Shown here one piece after another: positions 1 through 5,880 of a stretch of DNA of 42,357 nt (the first letter of the stretch is position 1; each line of letters starts with the position of its first letter). The stretch covers positions 1 through 42,357 of the forward strand of contig JAHCSE010000007.1 of NCBI GenBank assembly GCA_018609195.1, read 5' to 3'. The stretch is from Patescibacteria group bacterium (GTDB lineage: Bacteria > Patescibacteriota > Minisyncoccia > Minisyncoccales > RBG-13-36-15). The notes beneath the pieces are model-generated. The model saw only the letters and a list, made by a program, of their open reading frames with translations. It was not told where the DNA came from and did no database searches. Both the position numbers and the translations under genes were made by a program.

Positions 1-1
1 C

Positions 2-205
2 TTAATTGAATTAGTGCAGGATACTGTAAAAGAATTGAATTTGGGTGATAAGGTGAGTATTAAAATACGTCCATGGTTTTTATGGGCATGGTTTCCATTT
101 TTTCGTTATTTTGCCTGGCATCCCCCCATGCTTATCATTAATGATGAAGTAATAAGCCAAGGTATAGTTCCAAAAAAGAAACAGGTTGTCGATGCGCTTC
201 AATAG
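2..205 (+). CDS. thioredoxin-like small redox protein, 3' part only
   Basis: The frame is open from the first bases of the window, so this is probably the C-terminal part of a longer gene. The ORF track begins at an internal GTG, which is unlikely to be the real start. The tail HPPMLIINDEVISQGIVPKK resembles the last strand and helix of thioredoxin/glutaredoxin-fold proteins, where the pattern P-x-LVING-x-V-x-x-G-x-P is typical. The redox CxxC, if present, would lie upstream of the window and cannot be seen. A tryptophan-rich stretch (WFLWAWFPFF) precedes the conserved tail and is unusual for a cytosolic thioredoxin. The stop is followed by a gene-free stretch. The family call is an inference from the tail only. 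Confidence 0.5.
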   Translation, partial: LIELVQDTVKELNLGDKVSIKIRPWFLWAWFPFFRYFAWHPPMLIINDEVISQGIVPKKKQVVDALQ

Positions 206-259
206 GATTGATTGTGTGGATGTCTAACATCTATAGCCGCCCTCTTTTCAACTATCTCA

Positions 260-291
260 AATCAAAAACGCCCATAAAGGGCGTCTTGATT
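260..291 (-). terminator. Rho-independent terminator, minus strand
   Basis: The stem ACGCCC/GGGCGT has a 5-nt loop and outer AATCA/TGATT pairing. Read on the minus strand it is followed by TTTTTGATTT. It would end transcription coming from engB and the repeat-rich stretch upstream. Confidence 0.6.
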
Positions 292-526
292 TGTCGGCTC
301 TGCGCTGCTACTCGAACTGAGGCCTTTCGGTCACTCGAAAGGCCTCACTAGCCTGCTCTAACCGGCAGGACTCGAACCCCTCTCGGTCGCCCTGTGTACA
401 TAAGCCTCTCGGTCGGCCTCGATACTACGCTGACTGGTGCTGGCATCCGCGGTCTAGAACCTGCGTTTTAAGGGAAATTTCGGGCTGTTTTGGGCTCCCC
501 CGCCGACCCGTCTGGTCAGGCTTATT
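292..526. other. gene-free repeat-rich stretch
   Basis: No coding frame is convincing here. It holds an 11-bp perfect hairpin (319-346, GAGGCCTTTCG with a 6-nt loop), two direct copies of CCTCTCGGTCG about 27 nt apart, and a partial copy of the dispersed repeat described at 2211 and 3868 (from about 442). On the minus strand GGGTTCGAGTCCTGCCGG looks like a tRNA T-arm, but the stem around it does not pair and no acceptor or anticodon arm can be built. It may be tRNA-derived debris. Confidence 0.5.
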
Positions 527-1102
527 TTATACAAAACTCGCAATTTTTTTAGTTAATTCGTCTTTTCCTTCGTTTGTTTTGGCCGAATATCCTAAAACCG
601 GTATATCTCGCGCTTCTTTTTGGATTGAGGAAAGCCGTTTTCCCGCGGCGCCTTTAGTTAATTTATCAATTTTGTTTGCAATAATGACAATTTGATGTTT
701 ATTTGCCTCGAGAATTTCTATCATATCCCGATCGAGGGCAGTCAAACCGACATTAGCGTCAATAATTAAGAAAACTGCTTTGGGCCTCACATTGGAAAAC
801 TCCACATACCAAAAAATCCTTTTGATCATTTTGTTGCGCTTCAATATCGAACTCATCGCATATCCATATCCGGGAAAATCCACAAAATAGAAGGAATCAT
901 TGATGCGGAAAAAATTCGCTTCACGTGTTTTCCCCGGCATCTTGCTTGTTTTTACAAGGTCTTTCTTGCCGACTAAAGAGTTAATCACGCTTGATTTTCC
1001 CGCATTGGAACGGCCAAAAAAAGCGATGTGCGGTAAATTGTCTTCCAAACCGTAATCGTCCCCGATAACACCTTTAACAAATTCTGCTTTTGATATTTTC
1101 AT
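527..1102 (-). CDS. engB: ribosome biogenesis GTP-binding protein EngB/YsxC
   Basis: A TRAFAC-class GTPase needed for assembly of the large ribosomal subunit. The G1 loop GRSNAGKSS lies near residue 30 of the shortened protein. It is followed by the switch-II segment DFPGYGYA, which is diagnostic of the EngB/YihA/YsxC family, then G4 NKID and a G5-like YSAKT. The ORF-track start is a TTG with seven extra residues. The ATG at 1102 (MKISKAEF) is the better start and gives 191 aa, normal for the family. Transcription runs leftward toward the terminator at 260-291. It is divergent from the carboxypeptidase gene. Confidence 0.95.
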   Translation of the reverse strand: MKISKAEFVKGVIGDDYGLEDNLPHIAFFGRSNAGKSSVINSLVGKKDLVKTSKMPGKTREANFFRINDSFYFVDFPGYGYAMSSILKRNKMIKRIFWYVEFSNVRPKAVFLIIDANVGLTALDRDMIEILEANKHQIVIIANKIDKLTKGAAGKRLSSIQKEARDIPVLGYSAKTNEGKDELTKKIASFV

Positions 1103-1198
1103 AATTCTATTTAATTCTACCAAAAAACCGTCTTAATGACGATTTTATATTATTTTAGCATTCTGGTAAAATAAAGATGATTAAAATACATTTTAGGT

Positions 1199-2122
1199 AT
1201 GCAATACAAAATCTTTTTTATTCTATTTGGTATATTACTCCTGGTTTTTTTATTCTCTGGGGTTAAAAAGGTTGAAGCTTCTGTCCAAGCAGAAAAAGAT
1301 AGATTGATCCAGCAAATACAAGTCCTTCAACAAAAAATTCAACATCTTCAAGCACTGATTTTAAGTTTACAATCACAACAAGAAATTACAGCTGCATCAT
1401 ATTTGGCAGTAAACCTTTCTCATAATTCAGTGGTTTTAGAGAAAAACGCTAATCAACCGTATCCTACTGCTTCTATTGCCAAGCTCATAAGCGCTGTAGT
1501 TGCTTTTGAAAATATTGATACTGACCAAACAATAACTTTAACAGAAAAAATGCTTGAGCCCTTAGGATATAGCCCATCCCTTTTTCTAGGCTTAAATGTT
1601 AGTGCAAAAAATCTTCTACAAGCCAGCCTTATTCAATCAACGAATGACGCTTCTGAATCTCTAACTTATTTTTTAGGAAAGGAAAAATTTTTGAATCTAA
1701 TGAATCAAAAAGCAAAAGAGCTCGATATGACTAATACCGTTTTTTTTGACGCTCACGGATTAAATCCCGCAAACCGCTCTACTGCCACCGACATAGCAAA
1801 ACTCTTAACTTATATTCATAAGAATCATACAGAAATTTTGAGCATTACTAAAGATAATAACTTTTGGCTTCCAGATCCAACAGGAAGATTACTTAAGTTC
1901 CAAAATGTAAATAATTTTTATGATCTTCCTGAATTTATTGGCGGAAAAACTGGCTACCTACCAGAAGCCAAGCAGACATTAGCATCGTTATTTAATGTAA
2001 ACGAAGAGCCTGTCGCCATCATCTTGCTTTATTCCAGTAATCGCCGATCTGATACATTCAAAATTATTAACCAACTCAAAAATCAAAAATCCCAAGATCA
2101 GGTCTTGGAAATTTCACTTTAG
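1199..2122 (+). CDS. D-alanyl-D-alanine carboxypeptidase (peptidase S11, PBP5/6-like)
   Basis: Exported serine peptidase expected to trim the terminal D-Ala from peptidoglycan pentapeptides. All three penicillin-binding motifs are present: SxxK at S92-K95 (ASIAK), SxN at S147-N149 (STND) and KTG at K250-G252 (GGKTGY). The N-terminus is a hydrophobic segment (about residues 3-20), either an uncleaved anchor or a signal peptide. A Gln-rich coiled-coil stretch (about 30-62) follows and probably holds the catalytic domain away from the membrane. The C-terminal beta domain of E. coli PBP5 appears to be absent. The ATG at 1199 has only a weak AGG upstream. It stands alone between a divergent and a convergent neighbour. 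Confidence 0.93.
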   Translation: MQYKIFFILFGILLLVFLFSGVKKVEASVQAEKDRLIQQIQVLQQKIQHLQALILSLQSQQEITAASYLAVNLSHNSVVLEKNANQPYPTASIAKLISAVVAFENIDTDQTITLTEKMLEPLGYSPSLFLGLNVSAKNLLQASLIQSTNDASESLTYFLGKEKFLNLMNQKAKELDMTNTVFFDAHGLNPANRSTATDIAKLLTYIHKNHTEILSITKDNNFWLPDPTGRLLKFQNVNNFYDLPEFIGGKTGYLPEAKQTLASLFNVNEEPVAIILLYSSNRRSDTFKIINQLKNQKSQDQVLEISL

Positions 2123-2210
2123 AATTCGCTAAGAACAGATTTGAGCTCCATAAAATATAAACATAATACATAGCCATTCTGTAGCCTTGGCGATGGATAG
2201 TTGGCATCCT

Positions 2211-2278
2211 CGGTCTAGAACCTGGGTTTTAAGAGGAATTTGGGCGGTTTTTAAGAGTGTCTCATAACGCGTCTCGGT
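2211..2278. repeat. dispersed 68-bp intergenic repeat, copy B
   Basis: It begins CGGTCTAGAACCTG and ends CATAACGCGTCTCGGT. It aligns without gaps to the 68 bp at 3868-3935, with about 59 identical positions, in the same orientation. A partial copy at 442-490 shares only the first 35-40 bp. Confidence 0.8.
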
Positions 2279-2304
2279 CCTCCTTCGCTAAAGCTACGGA
2301 CGGA
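2278..2304. repeat. 27-nt palindromic element (copy 1)
   Basis: The element TCCTCCTTCGCTAAAGC plus an imperfect inverted second half is nearly repeated, in reverse complement, at 39289-39315 and 41171-41197. It directly follows the 68-bp repeat. Confidence 0.6.
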
Positions 2305-2382
2305 TAAATCGAGGCTGTTTTAAAACTATAACAACAGTCAAAAATATCTAAAATTAGCGGCGATAAATTTCAAGCAGAAATG

Positions 2383-2407
2383 AAAAATCCCCTTATGGGG
2401 ATTTTTT
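2383..2407 (-). terminator. Rho-independent terminator of the RRM gene
   Basis: AAAAATCCCC and GGGGATTTTT pair perfectly around a TTAT loop, just beyond the stop of the RRM gene. A and T runs on both sides make it potentially bidirectional. Confidence 0.85.
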
Positions 2408-2415
2408 CAACTTTC

Positions 2416-2736
2416 TTACCAGCGATCTCTTCGGTTTCCGCCGAACCCTCGATTTCCGCGATTAAATCCATCTCTTCGAGGACGAGACTCTAAAGGTTTA
2501 GCTTCGTTTACTGTAACGTTTTTTCCGTCAATCTCTTTCCCATTGAACATTTCAGTGGCTTTTTGAGCTTCTTCTTCAGAAGACATTTCAACAAAACCAA
2601 ATCCCTTTGAACGGCCGGACATTTTATCGATAATCACAGTTGCCGATTCAACAGTTCCAGCCTGAGAAAAAGTCTCTTTTAAAGTCGCTTCGGTGGTTTC
2701 GTAAGATAATCCACCGACAAACAATTTTTTTGCCAT
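2416..2736 (-). CDS. single-RRM RNA-binding protein
   Basis: A small RNA-binding protein with one RNA recognition motif. RNP2 is KLFVGGL (residues 4-10) and RNP1 is KGFGFVEM (44-51). Both carry the aromatic residues that stack on RNA bases. The last 20 or so residues are Arg/Gly-rich (GFNRGNRGFGGNRR), as in cyanobacterial and CPR cold-inducible RRM proteins. At 106 aa it has the expected length. A promoter-like sequence about 185 nt upstream implies a long 5' leader, a layout seen in cold-shock genes, so temperature control is possible but not shown. A strong terminator follows the stop. Confidence 0.93.
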   Translation of the reverse strand: MAKKLFVGGLSYETTEATLKETFSQAGTVESATVIIDKMSGRSKGFGFVEMSSEEEAQKATEMFNGKEIDGKNVTVNEAKPLESRPRRDGFNRGNRGFGGNRRDRW

Positions 2737-2921
2737 AATACAAGCGAAGTGAAAATTATCTCTAGAATTATAATTTTGTAGTAAAAAATATCCCTAGAGG
2801 TATAATTGTTCCTTACACTATTTATTTACAAGTAAGCCGACCGCTGTTTTTCTTCTCTTTCAAAGCTTACATAATTAATAAATACGTAAGGAAAGGAAAA
2901 TTAACAGAAACTTACCTTATT

Positions 2922-2950
2922 ATAATAGCTTACTGTCGACAAAAAGTCAA
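2922..2950 (-). promoter_or_regulatory. sigma70-type promoter with long leader to the RRM gene
   Basis: Read on the minus strand, TTGACT is followed after 17 nt by TATTAT. The start codon of the RRM gene is about 180 nt downstream. The leader contains alternating GTAAG and CTTAC blocks able to pair in more than one way, and two related direct repeats (CTAGANNTATAATT) at about 2762 and 2795. Confidence 0.6.
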
Positions 2951-3034
2951 GTGGTTATTTTTTATTTCTGTGTTTTTTCAAAAATCTGCGATGTTTTGTT
3001 CTGTTTCTATTTCTATTCGGGTTGTGTGAGTTTT

Positions 3035-3250
3035 TTATATTTTCTCCTTCTTAATTTTTTCTTTTTCTCCTGATGGTAAAGAAGTAAGCCATGAAATAAA
3101 TGGCCTCCGAAGTTTATCTATAGGCCAGTCATCGTTTTTAAAGAGTGATGCCTTATCTATTCTAAAACGAGAAAGTAAAGCTATTGTAACTTGCAGATTT
3201 AAAGGAGATAATCTGTTATGTTCTGATAAAAATTGTTCTTTTGTAGCCAT
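3035..3250 (-). CDS. hypothetical 71-aa protein
   Basis: I do not recognise a family. The ORF-track start adds 13 residues that overlap a hairpin. The ATG at 3250 gives MATKEQFLSEHNRLSPLNLQ, a more natural start, though no clear Shine-Dalgarno is visible. The protein is soluble, with a helical N-terminus and a Lys/Glu-rich tail (EKEKIKKEKI). Tryptophans in DDWPIDK and FISWL suggest a folded core. A hairpin followed by a T run lies directly upstream (3264-3287). It is isolated from other genes, and coding status is likely but not certain. Confidence 0.45.
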   Translation of the reverse strand: MATKEQFLSEHNRLSPLNLQVTIALLSRFRIDKASLFKNDDWPIDKLRRPFISWLTSLPSGEKEKIKKEKI

Positions 3251-3263
3251 TTTAAAATAAAAA

Positions 3264-3287
3264 GCAACTCTTAATCGCATGAGTTGC
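3264..3287 (-). promoter_or_regulatory. hairpin plus T run just before a start codon
   Basis: GCAACTC pairs with GAGTTGC around a 10-nt loop. On the minus strand it is followed by TTTTTATTTT and then the ATG at 3250. It could be an attenuator or the terminator of an unseen upstream transcript. Confidence 0.4.
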
Positions 3288-3397
3288 AAATAGCATTATT
3301 TATTATCCATCCGGAATAACAAATATACCTATTTGTGATCCAGGCTCTCAACTGGTTCTATCTTACATTAATTCTTTCAAAAAATCAACCCTTGAAT

Positions 3398-3420
3398 TAA
3401 AAAACCGCCTTCTTGGCGAT
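3398..3420 (-). terminator. short terminator-like hairpin, minus strand
   Basis: The stem ATCGCC/GGCGGT-like is followed by TTTTTT on the minus strand. No minus-strand gene lies immediately upstream, so its role is unclear. Confidence 0.4.
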
Positions 3421-3431
3421 TGATAAAAAGA

Positions 3432-3465
3432 ATTACGTATTAAATTACGTAATTTAATACGTAAT
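3432..3465. promoter_or_regulatory. perfect 34-bp palindrome
   Basis: ATTACGTATTAAATTAC is followed directly by its exact reverse complement, with no spacer. It contains only A/T apart from ACGT and TACGTA steps. It lies about 85 bp upstream of the strong promoter of the 51-aa gene. It could be an operator or a cruciform-forming site. Confidence 0.7.
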
Positions 3466-3547
3466 AAAATTGCTCCGAGGACTGGACGATGTTAGAACCT
3501 CGCTTATTGTTCTTTGACAATTCTTTTAAACAACCGTCGTAAGATAT

Positions 3548-3576
3548 TTGACAAGTGATTTGCGCTTTTATATACT
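3548..3576 (+). promoter_or_regulatory. consensus sigma70-type promoter
   Basis: TTGACA, a 17-nt spacer and TATACT, 39 nt upstream of the ATG at 3616. It is among the best-matching promoters in the window. Confidence 0.8.
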
Positions 3577-3615
3577 ATTGCTATAGTTCCTATTCAAAAG
3601 AAAGGAGGATGCGTC

Positions 3616-3771
3616 ATGGATATGACTGCCAAAGAGCTGGCTAACTACATCCTGAGGCTCATCAAGGAAGGAAAGCTCGCTCCTGATGCATACGTATCTA
3701 CTGCAGAAGGATTTGCTGTGTGGGAACAGAACATCCAAATCCGAGAAAATGGAAAAAGACTCATTCTGTAA
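3616..3771 (+). CDS. 51-aa hypothetical protein (too short for the ORF track)
   Basis: A small ORF with a complete expression unit: a consensus promoter at 3548, the Shine-Dalgarno AAAGGAGGAT seven nt before the ATG, and a strong terminator at 3803-3841. The protein begins MDMTAKELANYILRLIKEG and continues PDAYVSTAEGFAVWEQNIQI, ending in a short strand (KRLIL). The helix-strand pattern resembles small 'MTVKEL-pDAeV' proteins often seen in phage and CPR genomes, whose function is unknown to me. Its base composition is less AT-rich than neighbouring genes, which may reflect high expression or transfer. It is probably a monocistronic, well-expressed gene. Confidence 0.75.
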   Translation: MDMTAKELANYILRLIKEGKLAPDAYVSTAEGFAVWEQNIQIRENGKRLIL

Positions 3772-3802
3772 CTCCTCTACGTGCAGAGGAACTTGCTAGA
3801 AG

Positions 3803-3841
3803 GTCCCGCTTCTTTACGACTTACTGAGGCGGGACTTTTTT
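3803..3841 (+). terminator. Rho-independent terminator of the 51-aa gene
   Basis: GTCCCGC pairs with GCGGGAC around a 19-nt loop and is followed by TTTTTT. Confidence 0.85.
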
Positions 3842-3867
3842 ATGTATTTAAACAGGGCTCCCGTAGT

Positions 3868-3935
3868 CGGTCTAGAACCTGCGTTTTAAGGGGGAATTCG
3901 GTGGCTTTCAAGGGTGTCTCATAACGCGTCTCGGT
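3868..3935. repeat. dispersed 68-bp intergenic repeat, copy C
   Basis: Same length and orientation as the copy at 2211-2278, with about 59 of 68 positions identical. It lies between convergent genes. Confidence 0.8.
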
Positions 3936-4022
3936 TGGGGTTAAGAACTAAAATTTAAGTCTCCTTCCCGTTTATAATCATAATCCTCTTTTAAACAAAA
4001 ATACTTTTGTTTAGTTTTTTTA

Positions 4023-5312
4023 TTAGCCTTTTTTAATCTTATGCGATTTTTCAACCCTTTTATAAAGTTTAAATAGTTCTTGCTGACTTATAAATATAAG
4101 AGGAGAGACGTTTTGTATTTCTTTCAATAATACTTTAATACGACTTTCGCTATATAAAGATTTAACATTAGAAAGCCGTTCTATAAGTAAAAATGCTTCT
4201 TCGTTAGAGAGATTTTTTTTATTATGTTTATCAAAAAAATAATCTGCTGCTGCTTTTATTCCATTAGTATTTTCTGCAAATCTAACAGCTGATAAATATA
4301 TATTTAGTATTTCTTCTTTCGTAAACTTTTTATCTAACCAAAATAATGAAAGGAGAATCTCTATAATTTTCCTTCTGATGAATTTATTATAATCTTCAGC
4401 TTGTATAAATAGAGTTCTAGCAAGTTGCATCGTTAAAGTAGAACCACCACTTTTTAAATAACCCTTTCTTAATCTAAAATAAGAAAAATTTGATAAAAAT
4501 CCTCTTATTAAAGCTCTAAAATCAATTCCTCTATGTTCATAAAATCTTTTATCCTCGATTGCTATTAAGATTTTTTTTATATTTAATCTATTTATTTCAA
4601 GACGATCAAGTTCATTAACAGATAATTTTGCTCTATAGATTATATACTCAAAGTTTTTAACCAAACGTAGTCCAATAATGGACGATAAAACTTTAATAAA
4701 TGAAAGCCAGAATGTTTCATGTGTATCATATAATTTTTTTCTGAATTGATATGTAAAAAATCCAGAAACTAGAATATTAAAGTAATACCAAGGGATATAA
4801 AAATTATGGAATACAATATATAAAATTACATTAATTGAAATCAATAATATCCAAAAAGGAAAACTTATTAGATTAATCCAACCGGGAAACATCTTGATCG
4901 CAAAAGGATTAGTTGCCCCTTCAATTCGCCAATTTGGTAATACTAATTGCAAACTTCCATAATCCAGCCCTAAAATTTTTCTTAAAATAATAGTTTTGCG
5001 TACATTTAAAATGATAGTTTTCTGTAGTTCTGTAAAATAAACAAGAAGTATAAAACTAAAAGATGTATATAATAATACTATTAAATGTAAGTAATTCGGC
5101 AAAAAATTTCCTAATTTAATAACATCGTTAGTTTCATAAAATCTCAAGAATAATGTAAAGGATATCGCAACAATTCCAAGAAGAATATTTGATAATTGCC
5201 CAAAAAGTTGGCTTTGAGTATTTGCTATTCTTTGGGCATTTTCGAATTCTCTTAAAACAACATCTCTCTCCTTATACCTATATGTAGGATAATGTTGATG
5301 AAAATTGTCCAT
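4023..5312 (-). CDS. membrane-anchored GT51 peptidoglycan glycosyltransferase
   Basis: The C-terminal half (about residues 235-410) is a penicillin-binding-protein-type transglycosylase domain that would polymerise lipid II into glycan strands. Visible motifs are AIEDKRFYEHRG with the catalytic Glu at 253, GGSTLTMQLART (289-300) and KEEILNIYLSAVRFAENTNG. The usual YLN is YLS here. No transpeptidase domain follows, so it is monofunctional like MtgA. The N-terminal half is unusual: about four hydrophobic segments (near 40-58, 73-93, 147-168, 172-190) rather than one anchor. An ATG start lies close to a promoter-poor AT-rich region. No operon partner is visible. The enzyme call is firm; the role of the membrane half is unknown. 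Confidence 0.88.
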   Translation of the reverse strand: MDNFHQHYPTYRYKERDVVLREFENAQRIANTQSQLFGQLSNILLGIVAISFTLFLRFYETNDVIKLGNFLPNYLHLIVLLYTSFSFILLVYFTELQKTIILNVRKTIILRKILGLDYGSLQLVLPNWRIEGATNPFAIKMFPGWINLISFPFWILLISINVILYIVFHNFYIPWYYFNILVSGFFTYQFRKKLYDTHETFWLSFIKVLSSIIGLRLVKNFEYIIYRAKLSVNELDRLEINRLNIKKILIAIEDKRFYEHRGIDFRALIRGFLSNFSYFRLRKGYLKSGGSTLTMQLARTLFIQAEDYNKFIRRKIIEILLSLFWLDKKFTKEEILNIYLSAVRFAENTNGIKAAADYFFDKHNKKNLSNEEAFLLIERLSNVKSLYSESRIKVLLKEIQNVSPLIFISQQELFKLYKRVEKSHKIKKG

Positions 5313-5346
5313 TATTATTTAAATCTAAATATTGTGATATTATACC

Positions 5347-5373
5347 AAAAAATCGCCTTTTTGGCGATTTTTT
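5347..5373 (-). terminator. strong bidirectional terminator after tRNA-Gln
   Basis: AAAAAATCGCC and GGCGATTTTTT pair perfectly around TTTTT. It separates the tRNA-Gln transcript from the start of the GT51 gene. Confidence 0.85.
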
Positions 5374-5381
5374 AACTATCT

Positions 5382-5468
5382 CGGTCTCTCGAACCGAGTA
5401 CAAGGTTTTAATTCGGTGACTGGGGCTGGCACAGAACCATACGGTTCGTGCCTAGCCACGCACCGAAT
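5382..5468 (-). other. structured element between tRNA-Gln and its terminator
   Basis: Three nested or adjacent helices can be drawn: TCGGT/ACCGA, an outer ATTCGGTG/CACCGAAT, and an inner GGCAC-GAACC hairpin paired with GGTTC-GTGCC. There is no ORF. It lies inside the tRNA transcript, so it may be a 3' trailer structure or a relic of an insertion. Confidence 0.45.
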
Positions 5469-5479
5469 GGTGCTGTGGC

Positions 5480-5549
5480 TGCGGGGCTTGGATTCGAACC
5501 AAGATTAGTTGGACCAAAACCAACCGTCCTACCGTTAGACTACCCCGCA
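5480..5549 (-). tRNA. tRNA-Gln (anticodon UUG)
   Basis: Acceptor arms TGCGGGG/CCCCGCA, anticodon stem GTTGG/CCAAC with loop TTTTGGT giving anticodon UUG, and T-arm CTTGG-TTCGAAT-CCAAG all pair. The length is 70 nt, with a short variable loop and a 3-bp D stem. CCA is not encoded. The first 24 nt are duplicated upstream at 5798-5874. Confidence 0.93.
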
Positions 5550-5789
5550 TTGGTTAATTTTTTTCATCAACTCCTTTTTACCTTTTGCAGTTTTATAATA
5601 TCTTTCTTTACTAAACGCTTGATGTTTTTCGGAATATTCTTCTTTGAATATTAGATTAAGTGGTTTTCTATGTTTAGTCGATTGAACTTTTCCTGAATTA
5701 TGCTCGGATACTCTCTTATTTAAATTAGAAGTACATCCTATATAAAAATTATTATCCTTTAAACTTTTGAGAATATAAACTATATACAT
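5535..5789 (-). CDS. GIY-YIG family endonuclease, inserted beside tRNA-Gln
   Basis: An 84-aa single-domain nuclease of the GIY-YIG superfamily. The first strand is MYIVYIL and the YIG motif is NFYIGCT (about residues 14-20). The catalytic Arg lies in NKRVSEHN and the metal-binding Glu probably in SKERYYK. The ATG at 5789 fits the family start; the longer ORF-track start runs into a GC-rich repeat. The reading frame enters the tRNA gene and uses a TAA in its D-loop as stop, so the last residues (CGVV) are encoded by tRNA sequence. Duplicated tRNA 5' ends flank the gene, suggesting mobility. Its substrate is unknown. Confidence 0.9.
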   Translation of the reverse strand: MYIVYILKSLKDNNFYIGCTSNLNKRVSEHNSGKVQSTKHRKPLNLIFKEEYSEKHQAFSKERYYKTAKGKKELMKKINQCGVV

Positions 5790-5797
5790 ACAAATTA

Positions 5798-5874
5798 GTC
5801 CTACCGTTAGCCTCGCCCATAGGCTCTGCCCGTGGGGCAACGCCCTAGGGCTACGGCCGAGGGACTACCCCGCA
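5798..5874 (-). repeat. duplicated tRNA-Gln 5' end split by a 53-nt insert
   Basis: Positions 5798-5810 plus 5864-5874 together equal the 24 bp at 5526-5549, the 5' end of tRNA-Gln, exactly. They are separated by 53 nt of GC-rich palindromic sequence (5811-5863) with CCTCG/CGAGG ends and an internal GCCCTAGGGC. Confidence 0.9.
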
Positions 5875-5880
5875 ATGCGC

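Noticed and set aside
292-526. A tRNA gene on the minus strand, suggested by a GGGTTCGAGTCCTGCCGG T-arm-like sequence.
   Set aside because: Only the loop fits; the T stem pairs at most three bases and no acceptor, D or anticodon arm can be assembled.
5448-5654. Plus-strand ORF of 68 aa.
   Set aside because: It is the reverse complement of tRNA-Gln and the GIY-YIG gene; the peptide (GLGFEPRLVGPKPTVLPLDYP) is a typical false tRNA translation.
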